In this document: piece after piece, positions 42,623 to 52,638 of the stretch
Layout: every line of letters starts with the position of its first letter
How positions within the stretch are numbered: position 1 is the stretch's first letter
From: Nemertoderma westbladi
Lineage: Eukaryota > Xenacoelomorpha > Nemertodermatida > Nemertodermatidae
Length of the DNA stretch: 64,000 nucleotides
Assembly (NCBI GenBank): GCA_032718475.1
Contig: JAUCBJ010000343.1
Coordinates: 1 to 64,000 of the forward strand
Direction: 5' to 3'
Made by a program: the position numbers and the translations under genes
Notes under the pieces: model-generated
Told to the model about the DNA's origin: nothing
Databases searched by the model: none
What the model saw: the letters and a program-made list of their open reading frames with translations, nothing else

Positions 42623-44325
42623 CAGTGTCTGGAGTGGGTGTGTGACTATATTATTTTATATATTTTATTATTTTTATATTTATGTGTGTATTATTATGTA
42701 CTCTTATTATAATCGTTTTCTTTAATTTTATTTAGTAGAATGTTGTTCTAGCGATTATCTAGTAGATTAGTGCAATATATATTAGTCTTATTACTTAATT
42801 ACTTATATATTATATATTTAGTGCGACGGCGAGAAATAATTATTTTTCTCTTTCCTTACTGTCCGTATCATATTATAAATGCGTGACTACAGTAAGATGA
42901 AATATCCGTACTTATTAAAGTACAATAAAGCTCCTACTATACTCAAGTATTATTGGTAAGTTGAGTATTAGGAATGCAAAATTCAGATCCTCGTGTCTCG
43001 GCTAAACCAAGCTCTGGGTAGACCTTGGAAACGACTTGCCTCTTCTCACTGGCATTGCTTCTTGCAATATTGCTCTCATACCGTATATTAAATAATACAT
43101 ATAGTAGCGTGATGTCCCTTTAACAGTAGCGTAAAACGCAAAATAAATCTGTTGAACCCTTTGACCATCTGCAATTCTAGTCGATTAAGATATCGCGGCA
43201 CCCACCGATATACTTGAAAGGCAAAATTCTAGAATCAGTGGTTAACGTCCCCAGACATGTTCTGGAATAAATCGGTGCCCATCTTAAATATTAACTATTA
43301 ATATTTATAAAATCTGTCAAACAAATACAATATAGTAAATACTTACAAGTTAACTCTAGAAAATCTATAAATTAAAATCTGTCAAATTTTAGATCCTTTA
43401 AAATTCTAGTCGATTAAAATATCGTAGCACTTACCAATACTCTTAAAAGGACAAATTTCCTAGAATCAAGGATCACAGTTCCCAGACATGCTCTGGAATA
43501 AAATTGTGCTTATTCCAACATTAAATAATAAAATTTACGGGAATAAATTTAAATTCATCTCTTTTAATGAATTTGATAAATTGTCATTTTTATACAATTT
43601 ATAACATTCCCAAAATTCCATTAATTAATAGATCATGGGAGCGGAGATTCACCCTATTAAGTATATTAGTGTGCGAGAATCTCCAATATATAGTCAATAG
43701 CCGATAAAATTTCATAAAATCATGTATAAAGGGGATATTGACAATTAAAGAATTACTATTAAATAGCATCCCAGATCTGTATGCATGGGAATTACCCTAA
43801 TTCTACTGCTAGCTTTCCATAATGTCACCATAGCAACAACCACGCTAGAATTAGAAGCGAGTTAAAAGAACAATAGAAAGCTTGCCCCATTGAATAGCAT
43901 ACGGAATAAATAGCACCCTGCTAGTATCCAGGGATACATAATAATAACGTGGCATTCTGGAAGGCACTTTACTAACAGACAAATGGCCCGAATGTGTACA
44001 ATTTGTGACAGGAGTGTGGAATTTGTGTATTTATAGGTGAATGTTACTACTAAAGTGTGTTTACAGTAGCGAGTCGCAGTTGTGAAAGTAGCCCTAACTC
44101 TGCAGTAAGAACCTGAAGTAAATCTAAGCCTTTGGGACGGACAGTGGAGTGACTCGCGCTGGTTATCATTGTCGTTGTGTAGCTACTACGTTGGCGAAAA
44201 ACACAGCAACGACGGTACATCGGCGCTGAGGATCTTGCACTGTCCGGGTGCCGTGAGGGGTAGGCAGCAAAGCCCGCTAGCCTAATTATAACTAATTATA
44301 ATATTGATAAACTCATCTAGCAGCT
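42623..44325 (+). other. Spacer between pol and the third ORF, giant element
   Basis: AT-rich 1.7 kb with no long ORF. A ~110-base unit is present twice (about 43175-43288 and 43404-43513, 229 bases apart), each carrying ctagtcgatta.. and a palindrome ccagacatg.tctgg. It could hold a promoter or splice signals for the following ORF. Confidence 0.6.
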
Positions 44326-47300
44326 ATGACTGAGTTGATAGAAGATGATCTTGGTATCAGGGAGCGATATACTCTACCGTTACAAGCGTTTGTTGATAGC
44401 TTAATACGCGGCGACGCTAGCCCAACTACTACGGAATCCGCTGGTCTTTATATCGAACCGCCAATGTCCCAGGAGCAACTCACGCGTGAATTGGACTATA
44501 GAAAATTCACTGCTCGCTATACGCATCATAATGGTACGTATATGGACTTCTTAACTACTGGCCATCCTATCGATTTACACGACACGGACGATGTAGACAC
44601 CGAAAGGGAAATGGTTTTATTTAAATATCATACCCAGCAGAGTCGGAACGATAAACCGAGAATAGAACACGAGAATTCTATTCGAAACCGACTCGAAAGA
44701 GAAGAAGTTGAAGAGCCGGATAAATGCAGCGACTTCAACGATTATCTGGAATTCTTGAGAGAAACATATCTCAATATTGCCAGTCAACAGAATCTAGAAA
44801 CTCGATATCCTCAAGGTATACATCATGACCCCATGATAGAACTCAAACGGCTCTATTTCACCATGATGTATCTTACCGCCGATCGTCCACTACCTGTTAT
44901 CCCGGATAGTTTTGAACAAATGGAAGAATATTGTAAAACTGGAGAACGATCACCCGCGTTTCCCTTGCAAGACGTGCGTCTTTGGTATTACTGTGATGAA
45001 TGCCCTAGACCCAACCAGCAAACGGAAAGACATAAACATCCGCGGAGACGTTGCGCTAAACACAGTTTTACTCGTTATACCTATGGGAGTTTCGAGCGAA
45101 ACTTGTTCGACGTATCACCTACGCTCGCTCGACTCAAACGATCCTTAAATAAACCCATGATCAGAGTTCCGGAATACTTGGTCAGACCTCCTCATTCCTT
45201 AGTGAGACCTCAAACGCTTGATCCTAATAGTATAACGGATCCCCCTGAATTGTACTCACTATTTAAAGATCTTGTGTTACCCGAACAATTAATCGGTGGC
45301 ACTCCGGTAGTGGACTCGCTAGATATTCGCCCATCCTATCTAGCCGGATTGGGACGCGGGCATCTAATATCGCCGTTCAACCCGTACAATCGTCCCGGTT
45401 TAACCCCGATACAACCCGTCACCGAAGTCGAGGAGAGCGTTGTACGAAACGCGTTAGACGCTATTCGGCAGAATATCGGAAAAGGAACTTACGATTGTTT
45501 AGAGAAACGCAAATTGCAGCAACAAGTCCAAGCGGTGAAGGAATTAGCTTTACCCCAGTTCGATCGAGAAATCCAGAACCTCGAGGAAGACATCGATCTT
45601 GGACGAACCTATTCTCTACAAGAGTTCCTAGATGAGCGTTTACAACGACAAGCGGAGGAAAATCAGCTCGAGGAGAAACACATAGAAATGGATGAGAGAG
45701 AAGAAGCAGCTTTAGCCCAGCCAGAAGCTCAAATCCTTATGACTGATCTCTATTCTAAAACCATCATTCATCCTTCGATGGTTCCCCATTTCGGAGACAA
45801 ACTCTTCGCCACGGCACAACCTCAACTGGTTGATATCAACCTAAGATCTCGAGATCTTATCGCTGACGCTCCTATGTTGCAACATCCGCCTATCGAGGCC
45901 GCTCGTGTCAACGGTATACTCGTTGAACCTCCGGACAATAGAGCGGATCTTGTCCGTCGTATGGTACACGAGGTTAACATACGCGCTAGACCTTTACCGA
46001 ACTCGTTTTATGGGATCAAAGATCACCCTTATTATGTCAATCTAACTCAATATTACATGGTAAAACCGGAAGATCCTACACATAGTCTAAGGTTTCTACC
46101 ACTAATAAATCCTCTCGATCTTGTCGAACTCGAACAACTGCAGAAACATCTGGATCAGTTAGTGAAAGTAAACTCATTCCGAAAACCCTATAATGTTTCC
46201 AGAATAGAGAAGGATATAATACCTCCGTATAATCTCGATGGATTTATCAAAACTCGATTAGTCCACTGGAATCTCGACGTGTTATTCGAGGAGGAGAGAA
46301 TACAACGATATGGAGATGTAGAAACATATACTACACAGTATTTGAAGTATAGAGATCTACCTAACGCTAGCGAATGCACCACCTTGTGGCATCCAGTGGG
46401 AATGACCCTAGAAAACGCCACTAAAGAGTGGAACGAAACACTTAACGTTATAGAGATGTATGGAGTTGTCACTTATGATAACGAAGGTAGCGTTCTGGTT
46501 GGAGAACTGGGAACTACGCGCATGATACATATACGAGGACTAGCTGGTTCTACCCACGTATTTACTCAAGCATGTTCCGACGTGATTGATTATTCTTTTG
46601 AGACCCTCACCGAGATACAAAAGAAACTCCGACATGGACAATTCGAACTCGTGCAGCGTTACGTCACTGACACCGAGCGCAAACCGGCCATGGGTATTGA
46701 TGGATCGATGTTACCCCAGCCCGTGCTCGAGATGTTGTTTAACGAAAGAATCCTTAAAATCGGCTCAGCTGTTTATGGAGATCTCCAAAATGACTTTAGG
46801 AACATGGAGAATATCCCATATCCTTTCGTAGATACTCAGCTGATTGCTCCCTGGGCAGAAGGCCGAGGTTTCTTCCGCACTATGTATGCCAATACACCCA
46901 GCGGTATCACTAAAGTACAACGAACCTCCATCGGACATCTTGCCTTTCAAGAATACGGATGGAATTTCAAGGTCGGAAATCCTATCAACTATCAACAAGT
47001 ATATGGAGATCATTATTCTCGATTATACTTCGATGGACCATTGACCGCACCTGGTGTCGTGTATAGCTTCATGAGTGTTCCACTTCGTCCCTCCTTAGCT
47101 ATATACACGATCTTTGAAAACGCCACACTTGCCGGTTGGCTAGCTGATGTGTGCAGTCGTACTATACGCGCCCATCCCTTAATACTTGGAACCAAACTCG
47201 CCAAGCTAGATGAACACAATAAATTCATCCGCTTCGAATGTTTCAGGCGCTTTCTGACTCCGTTCCGTAACGTTGATAGTCAGTTCAAGGACCGCGCTCT

Positions 47301-48531
47301 GACCAAGCTCAGACTAAGAGCTGAGAAGTTAGACAGCGCTGGATTCGCCATTTTCCAGGATGTTTGTATACAGAACTTACATTCCTCTGTTATACAAAGA
47401 CCTCGAATCCCCACGGGTTATTCTATCGTGGAAGTTCAGACAGCGGGTTCGCTTGAGGAGACAGCCACACCTATCTCAGCTATGCAACTGGAAGACGAAC
47501 CAATATGCTTAGAATCCGAGGAGATTCAGCCTACAGCGCCCCGGAGCAGCGACAACGACTACGTCTTGGAATGGTATCAAGGTCCACAGTGTCTCACCGC
47601 ATACAATTATCGGCATGCCAACTATGTTTCTCGAAAACGTTGCCGATTATGTGCATCGAGAGATCATTTCACCCCCATGGACTCAGACGTACCCTGCTCC
47701 TATTTCCATGAACAACCGGCGATGGAGATCTATTGTGCGTATTGCAGACTCAATAACTTGCACATTTTCGCAGTCTGGCCCCAATTTATGACTCAATGCC
47801 ATCATTGTCAACTTAAAGGACATGCCAGTTTTGATTGCCCTTTTAACCGCGATCTGGAAAGCGTAGATGTAATGACTACCCTACGCTACATCCGAGCTTG
47901 GGAAGCGAATGCGGATTTACATTGTGAGTCACGCCATCGCTATCCTTATCTATTCGCGTCTGTTGAACAAAAATCACGCACACCGAGTTACGAACTAATG
48001 AAGCGTGTTGGTGAGTGTATTTCAACCAAATTTGTTCGTAAATATCTCAGGAACATTAATCCTAATGATATTAATTCCTATAACTTGATTAACTTCATCC
48101 GTCAAGATCCGGAGTATGGCGATTTGTTCATCAACTCGCATCCAGAGTTACAGGAAGTGCATCGACGGCCCTACAAATATCGAGCCCGAGAACGCGAGTT
48201 GGAAAGAACCATTAAACAGAGGAAGTTTCTCACTACCCATGGTCCACCCACCGCTCTCATTCAGACGACTCATCAGGGACCAGTAAGAGCTGCTGTCCTG
48301 AAACGCGCTCTAAAGGCCATCCGACCTCGCTCCACTGAGGTTGATATCGATCAACCAGGTACCTCGACCGGCGGATACACCGACCATAATCCTAAACCTT
48401 CCGATGCAATTGTATTGCACCCTTCACCCAGGAGTTATAGCCCTCCTAGTAAAGTGGCTCGCCCCAAAGAGAAAAGGACTCTTGCTAGCCTCAAAAAACT
48501 GCGTAAACGCCGTCCGCTCAAGAAAGACTAA
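44326..48531 (+). CDS. Giant element ORF3: 1401-residue protein of unknown function
   Basis: A single uninterrupted frame starting at ATG (MTELIEDDLG..) inside the element, after integrase and before the 3' LTR, on the same strand. I do not recognise it. Visible features: a possible zinc site at ~222-250 (CDEC...HKHPRRRCAKH); Glu-rich helical stretches at ~395-465; a large central part (~520-1040) with many aromatic residues that looks folded; a Cys/His cluster at ~1106-1171 ending in a classic CCHC knuckle, CHHCQLKGHASFDC (~1158-1171); and a Lys/Arg-rich tail (~1375-1401) like a nuclear signal. No signal peptide or membrane segment is apparent, so it is not a typical envelope. The knuckle suggests nucleic-acid binding. 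It is too far downstream for normal Gag. Confidence 0.8.
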   Translation: MTELIEDDLGIRERYTLPLQAFVDSLIRGDASPTTTESAGLYIEPPMSQEQLTRELDYRKFTARYTHHNGTYMDFLTTGHPIDLHDTDDVDTEREMVLFKYHTQQSRNDKPRIEHENSIRNRLEREEVEEPDKCSDFNDYLEFLRETYLNIASQQNLETRYPQGIHHDPMIELKRLYFTMMYLTADRPLPVIPDSFEQMEEYCKTGERSPAFPLQDVRLWYYCDECPRPNQQTERHKHPRRRCAKHSFTRYTYGSFERNLFDVSPTLARLKRSLNKPMIRVPEYLVRPPHSLVRPQTLDPNSITDPPELYSLFKDLVLPEQLIGGTPVVDSLDIRPSYLAGLGRGHLISPFNPYNRPGLTPIQPVTEVEESVVRNALDAIRQNIGKGTYDCLEKRKLQQQVQAVKELALPQFDREIQNLEEDIDLGRTYSLQEFLDERLQRQAEENQLEEKHIEMDEREEAALAQPEAQILMTDLYSKTIIHPSMVPHFGDKLFATAQPQLVDINLRSRDLIADAPMLQHPPIEAARVNGILVEPPDNRADLVRRMVHEVNIRARPLPNSFYGIKDHPYYVNLTQYYMVKPEDPTHSLRFLPLINPLDLVELEQLQKHLDQLVKVNSFRKPYNVSRIEKDIIPPYNLDGFIKTRLVHWNLDVLFEEERIQRYGDVETYTTQYLKYRDLPNASECTTLWHPVGMTLENATKEWNETLNVIEMYGVVTYDNEGSVLVGELGTTRMIHIRGLAGSTHVFTQACSDVIDYSFETLTEIQKKLRHGQFELVQRYVTDTERKPAMGIDGSMLPQPVLEMLFNERILKIGSAVYGDLQNDFRNMENIPYPFVDTQLIAPWAEGRGFFRTMYANTPSGITKVQRTSIGHLAFQEYGWNFKVGNPINYQQVYGDHYSRLYFDGPLTAPGVVYSFMSVPLRPSLAIYTIFENATLAGWLADVCSRTIRAHPLILGTKLAKLDEHNKFIRFECFRRFLTPFRNVDSQFKDRALTKLRLRAEKLDSAGFAIFQDVCIQNLHSSVIQRPRIPTGYSIVEVQTAGSLEETATPISAMQLEDEPICLESEEIQPTAPRSSDNDYVLEWYQGPQCLTAYNYRHANYVSRKRCRLCASRDHFTPMDSDVPCSYFHEQPAMEIYCAYCRLNNLHIFAVWPQFMTQCHHCQLKGHASFDCPFNRDLESVDVMTTLRYIRAWEANADLHCESRHRYPYLFASVEQKSRTPSYELMKRVGECISTKFVRKYLRNINPNDINSYNLINFIRQDPEYGDLFINSHPELQEVHRRPYKYRARERELERTIKQRKFLTTHGPPTALIQTTHQGPVRAAVLKRALKAIRPRSTEVDIDQPGTSTGGYTDHNPKPSDAIVLHPSPRSYSPPSKVARPKEKRTLASLKKLRKRRPLKKD

Positions 48532-48608
48532 CTGTTTAGAGTATTTTTATATTTTAGAAACTGTGATTTTTATATTTTATAGAATTAAATCCCATTTTCT
48601 GGGAGCGG

Positions 48609-49826
48609 TGTAAAGGCTTTTGCGGATATAACTAGTCATTTTCCCCGCAAAGTACTCTGTAGGTGTTTTAGCGGACATAAAAAGCCGTTTTTCTTACTGT
48701 GTAGGTGTTTTAGTGGACATAAAAAGCCATTTTTCTGTATGTGTACTTTAGCGGACATAACAAGCCATTTTATGCCGCAATACGCCAAAATACTCTTAAT
48801 ACAGTGTGGCTTAGATGACGAAATCTATCAGCTGATTTTGATGTCGATGTGGAGCTTTCTTAACTCTCTTTGTTCAGCTCACTCGACCAATCAGAGCGAT
48901 TTTCATTTTATTTTGTACAGAAGCCTACGGGAAATCGCGCAATGCATGACGGTCTTTGTTTTACCTTTTTCCTGAGCCCAGAACATCGGCTTTGGAATTA
49001 TTCTTAGTTTCAGACTTTAGCCAAATATTCGACGGCTTTGATTATAGGAACGTATAACTGTTATCGCAGTGCCAGACTCATACCAAACTGGACACACAAA
49101 TGCAGCTCATATTATACTATACGTAACTTTCACCGCATTATTTTACTGCTATTTACTGTCGGTTATTAATTGTTAGAAGTTGATGGATATGTTGTTATAT
49201 TTGGAGAATATCGATAAATAATCATAAAACCCCAATCTTCTTGATATACTGAAGGTTAGAGAGACTGGTTACCTGTAGCAATTGCGACTTACATTATAGT
49301 GGTTTTGGAGTGAATTGAATGCTATTTCATAATCCCTACATGTGTCAGTTACTATTCTCCTTATATATGATCAAATTTAGTGAAGGTCGGCAGATCAGTG
49401 TGCAGCAGTGTGCGGTAGTGTGCATGAGTGTGACAGATAACAAAGCATTTCCTAAAGAATGCGCTTTATACGAAAATCATTAGCCATCCCGTTGTGTTTA
49501 GTGTAAGTCATAACTCTGTTTACATACTTAAAGTGCCACGTCCTAAAGGAACTGTTAATATTTCCCGAAAGTAAATAATATTTGTCAGAGATTATATATT
49601 AACGATCAATCGAATAGTACAGTAAGTCTACACCGCAATAAGGTCAGAGCCTCCGAATCCAGTCTCCCTTAACTGTGGGTGAATGGTCGCGCATAGGCTG
49701 GCTTCGGCTAATGTAACTTTATATCTTATATGCAACAAATACTTGTTATAGGCTAAAGTCGATTTATTAACTAGAAGACACCTAAAATTAGCGGGTTAAA
49801 CTGCTAAAGGTCTAAAAGCGCGAACA
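48609..49826 (+). repeat. 3' LTR of the giant BEL/Pao element
   Basis: 1218 bases, preceded by a short purine tract (gggagcgg). It has one more copy of a ~50-base 'tgtaggtgttttag.ggacataaaaagcc' unit than the 5' LTR, which explains the 54-base length difference. Other differences are few. Confidence 0.95.
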
Positions 49827-49831
49827 GCAAC

Positions 49832-50527
49832 AATCAGACAATTAGGCAAATTATAAATATTTCATTAACTATATAGACAGTACAAACAAAATAAAGAAAC
49901 AATAAACAAAACAAAGTATAGTGTACAAAAGGCACTAAACAATTAAAGATTACAAAACTCGATAAACAATTAGAGAATTAAAGAGTACAAAATACAATAA
50001 ACAATTGAATTGAATTAAAGTAAACAAACAGCAATACAACACTACAGTACCAGTACCAGAAAGACATTTTATTACATTTCTATGAACCCTAGTCATCATA
50101 TCCACCTAACCAAAGTTGCATAAGAGAGGTTTCTAAGAAAATATTATGAAACTAGTGTCATAAATAGGGAAACGATTGGCCCACGCTAATTTCAGCTATC
50201 CGCTCGCTGCATGACATGTTATTTAGTACACCTTGCTGAGGCCTAAGCGTTTTGCATGACATTTCTCTCGTATCTCATCTGGACCAATCAGGAAACAGTA
50301 TTCGACTACGCGTATGCATACGCGTATGTCAAAGCGCTCAATGTAATGTATAGATTCGTGGTTACGTCAGAACATACGTGGATACGTACGGCGTACTGTA
50401 TGTTGAAAAGTAAAACCCTTACATCAGTACCGGTATACTGCAGCACTGGCTGACTCGTGCTGTCGTGGTACGCCTACCGCAGTACCGGTACAGCAGTAAC
50501 AGCATACAGTGCAGCAGCGATACAGAA
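49832..50527. other. Intergenic, upstream of the TCF25-like gene
   Basis: Begins with an 'aataaacaat' low-complexity stretch (to about 50040). At 50290-50400 there are acgcgtatgcatacgcgtatg words like those in the outer inverted repeat at 13.8 and 21.9 kb. The gene's promoter should lie at the right end. Confidence 0.45.
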
Positions 50528-52638
50528 ATGTCTACAAGAGCTTTCCGAAGATTTGTTGCTGATAATACTAGGGGGGAAACACAATTAAAGGAATCCAATG
50601 AAAACAACGATTTGAATGTTCTAGACATCGAAGAAGAAATACTTGTAAGTCTGTCGGTTCGGTACCGGACCGGAACTGGGAACCGGTAGGCCTTAACCTG
50701 TTAGCGTCATAAACACAGGACAGCAGGAACACAGCAATTCCAAAATCTGAAAAATAGTACCGGTAGCCCGAGGCGGGTGTTTGAAAAAGGTGGACTGGAT
50801 AGGTACAGAAAACATGGACAATGCAGCAATGGACATAGCAATCAGAAATGTATTAAGCATACAGCCTACCGGTAGCAGTTTGTTGCGATTGGTCTGTCCA
50901 CCTTTTCGCTTTCTTAATTACATTCTACCTGCATGCATACCGGTACCGGTCAGCCGGTACAGTAATTGGGAATAAGATGTGTGTTTGAAAAATGTGGACT
51001 GGAACTGGACACAGATAGATAATTGTCTCACCAATCAGAAACGTATCAAGCAATTACAGAATTAGGCCTATAGGCCTAAATGCTGTTTTGTAGTGATTGG
51101 ACTGTCCACCTTTTTCAGGTTTCACTGAAAGTTATCACAGGGACAGGATTATCTGATTATGGGGCGCGGTAAATAAGAACATTAGGCCTATTCACCTAGG
51201 TAGATGGGGATTATTGCTCCTCATCTTCAATTATTTATCTATAATCGGCATGCTGGAAGCAGCTGCATTAAGAATGCTATCTCGGGCTGTCGACTAAAAT
51301 TGCGCCGCCACAACACAACTCCCATCACCCATGACTTTCGGGAGATTATCCGCAACTTCAAGGCCATAGTGTCTTTTGGGAGGCGCCTCAAGAAAGCCAT
51401 GGTCTTCAATTACGGTAGTCAGACTGCTGTACTGTAATAAATAATATTCTGGAATATTTTGTTTATATAATAAGTAGCTACGGAATAGAATGACATCAAA
51501 CTATTAATACTCGTAAACAAATAACTAAAATAGTAATATCTAAAAATATTGTGTACAGTACAGTACTGTATGTATGAAATAGAATAAGTGGCCTGCAGAT
51601 TGCATGCGCAAGCTAAATACCTGCAATTTTTTGAACGCCGATATCTCAGATATTTTTCAACGAAACTAATAGTTATTTACATATTTAGAATCGTTGCAAC
51701 GACAGCTTTCCATTGCTACTGTACGAGCCACTATAAGGACGAAGAATAACTGCGATGCGACTGCGGTGTAATATCGACAAAATTATTGATTCAACAATTT
51801 CTTTTAATACAGTAATTATAATAATAAGCATAATTTTAACAATAAAACTACATAGAGGGCCTATTGTAGAATAAATAAAATACCGGTACAGTACTATATT
51901 TACCTTATCGCGAATCGATCTCACTTATTTGCCTCCCTCGCTGCGCTCGGTCTTTTATTAACAGATCTCTGGACGAACGAAGTTATATTATATTTACTAT
52001 TATTATTTACTATTATATTTACTATTTATATTTATTTACGTTATATTATATTTCCCGCACAATAGATATTAATTATAGTTATAATCTGTCTCTGTTAGAA
52101 TATTAACGTTCAAATGTTGATGCTAAAGGCCTGTGATTTGTCTGTCCATTGTCCATATTTTCTGTGTCCAGTCCACCTTTTTCAAACTCATCCCTTCTAT
52201 TAAAGCTTATTACAGTATTATAGTTGTTGTCAAATTGTGTCGCCTAGGAATTCGAATAGCAAGTAGGCCTAGGCCTACTGAAAACTGTAGTACCTTTTCT
52301 CAAGAGCTTTAGTTTGGCGCTTTTCATGTGTAACTTAAATTTTCACAGTTTTTATCTTTTGTTCCTGTTACAGTGTTAGTCAATTTCAAGTTCCTAATAC
52401 CTGAGTACAGCAGATAAAAAACCTCTGCCTTTGATTTCTTTATAGAACGTGCAATCCCGACCCAATCTGTTCAACTTGCTCAATGATGAGACGCTACTTG
52501 TGGACATTGAGAATCTATCCTCTTCGGATGGCGATGGATTACCAACAGCCGATGTTTCCGTTGTTAGGAGTAAATCAAATAAAGCGAAACATTCTGGTCG
52601 TAACAGACGTAAGAAGAAGAAACAAGATAGTGTTAGGG
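50528..52638 (+). CDS. TCF25: TCF25-like gene, first two exons
   Basis: Exon 1 (50528-50644) encodes 39 residues starting MSTRAFRRFV and ends in phase at ctt|gtaagt. Exon 2 (52446-52638) begins after ctttatag in phase 0 and encodes NVQSRPNLFNLLNDE.., an acidic patch (SSSDGDG) and a basic patch RNRRKKKK, then meets a donor ggg|gtgagt. The MSxRAxRR start, a 'NxFxLLND' block, acidic residues and a poly-Lys stretch match the N-terminus of TCF25/Nulp1, a subunit of the ribosome quality-control complex. Only ~103 residues are visible and later exons are not found before the window ends, so the name is tentative. Intron 1 carries a TIR element and intron 2 starts with a 3.4-kb minisatellite. Confidence 0.5.
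50779..52187. mobile_element. ~1.4-kb TIR element in intron 1
   Basis: The left end GTTTGAAAAAGGTGGACTGGA (50779-50799) is repeated exactly, reversed, at 52167-52187. The match continues inward with gaps over about 60 bases (cagaaaa.atggacaatg). A third related end occurs internally at about 50985-51125, so one element may have inserted in another. No transposase is seen. The small open frame at 51204-51437 is not recognised. Confidence 0.6.

Larger units (their letters stand above)
31477..49831 (+). mobile_element. Giant (18.3 kb) BEL/Pao LTR retrotransposon with extra ORFs
   Basis: Complete-ended insertion: target duplication gcaac at 31477-31481 and 49827-49831, LTRs beginning TGTAAAGG and ending GCGAACA. 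Between them, in order, are a 1.9-kb leader, a coiled-coil ORF, DUF1759 Gag with zinc knuckles and protease, RT/RNase H/integrase, a 1.7-kb spacer, and a 1401-codon ORF of unknown nature. BEL/Pao elements are usually some 5-10 kb. Gag-pro-pol is broken by at least two frameshifts, an in-frame stop and a deletion in RT, while the last ORF is intact. LTRs look about 98.5% alike outside one 54-bp length difference. Confidence 0.9.

Noticed and set aside
44326-48531. Calling ORF3 an envelope or a second pol
   Set aside because: No signal peptide, membrane segment, polymerase, helicase or integrase motif could be seen.
51204-51437. Short ORF of 77 codons in the intron-1 element
   Set aside because: It has no recognisable motif and no splice or start context.
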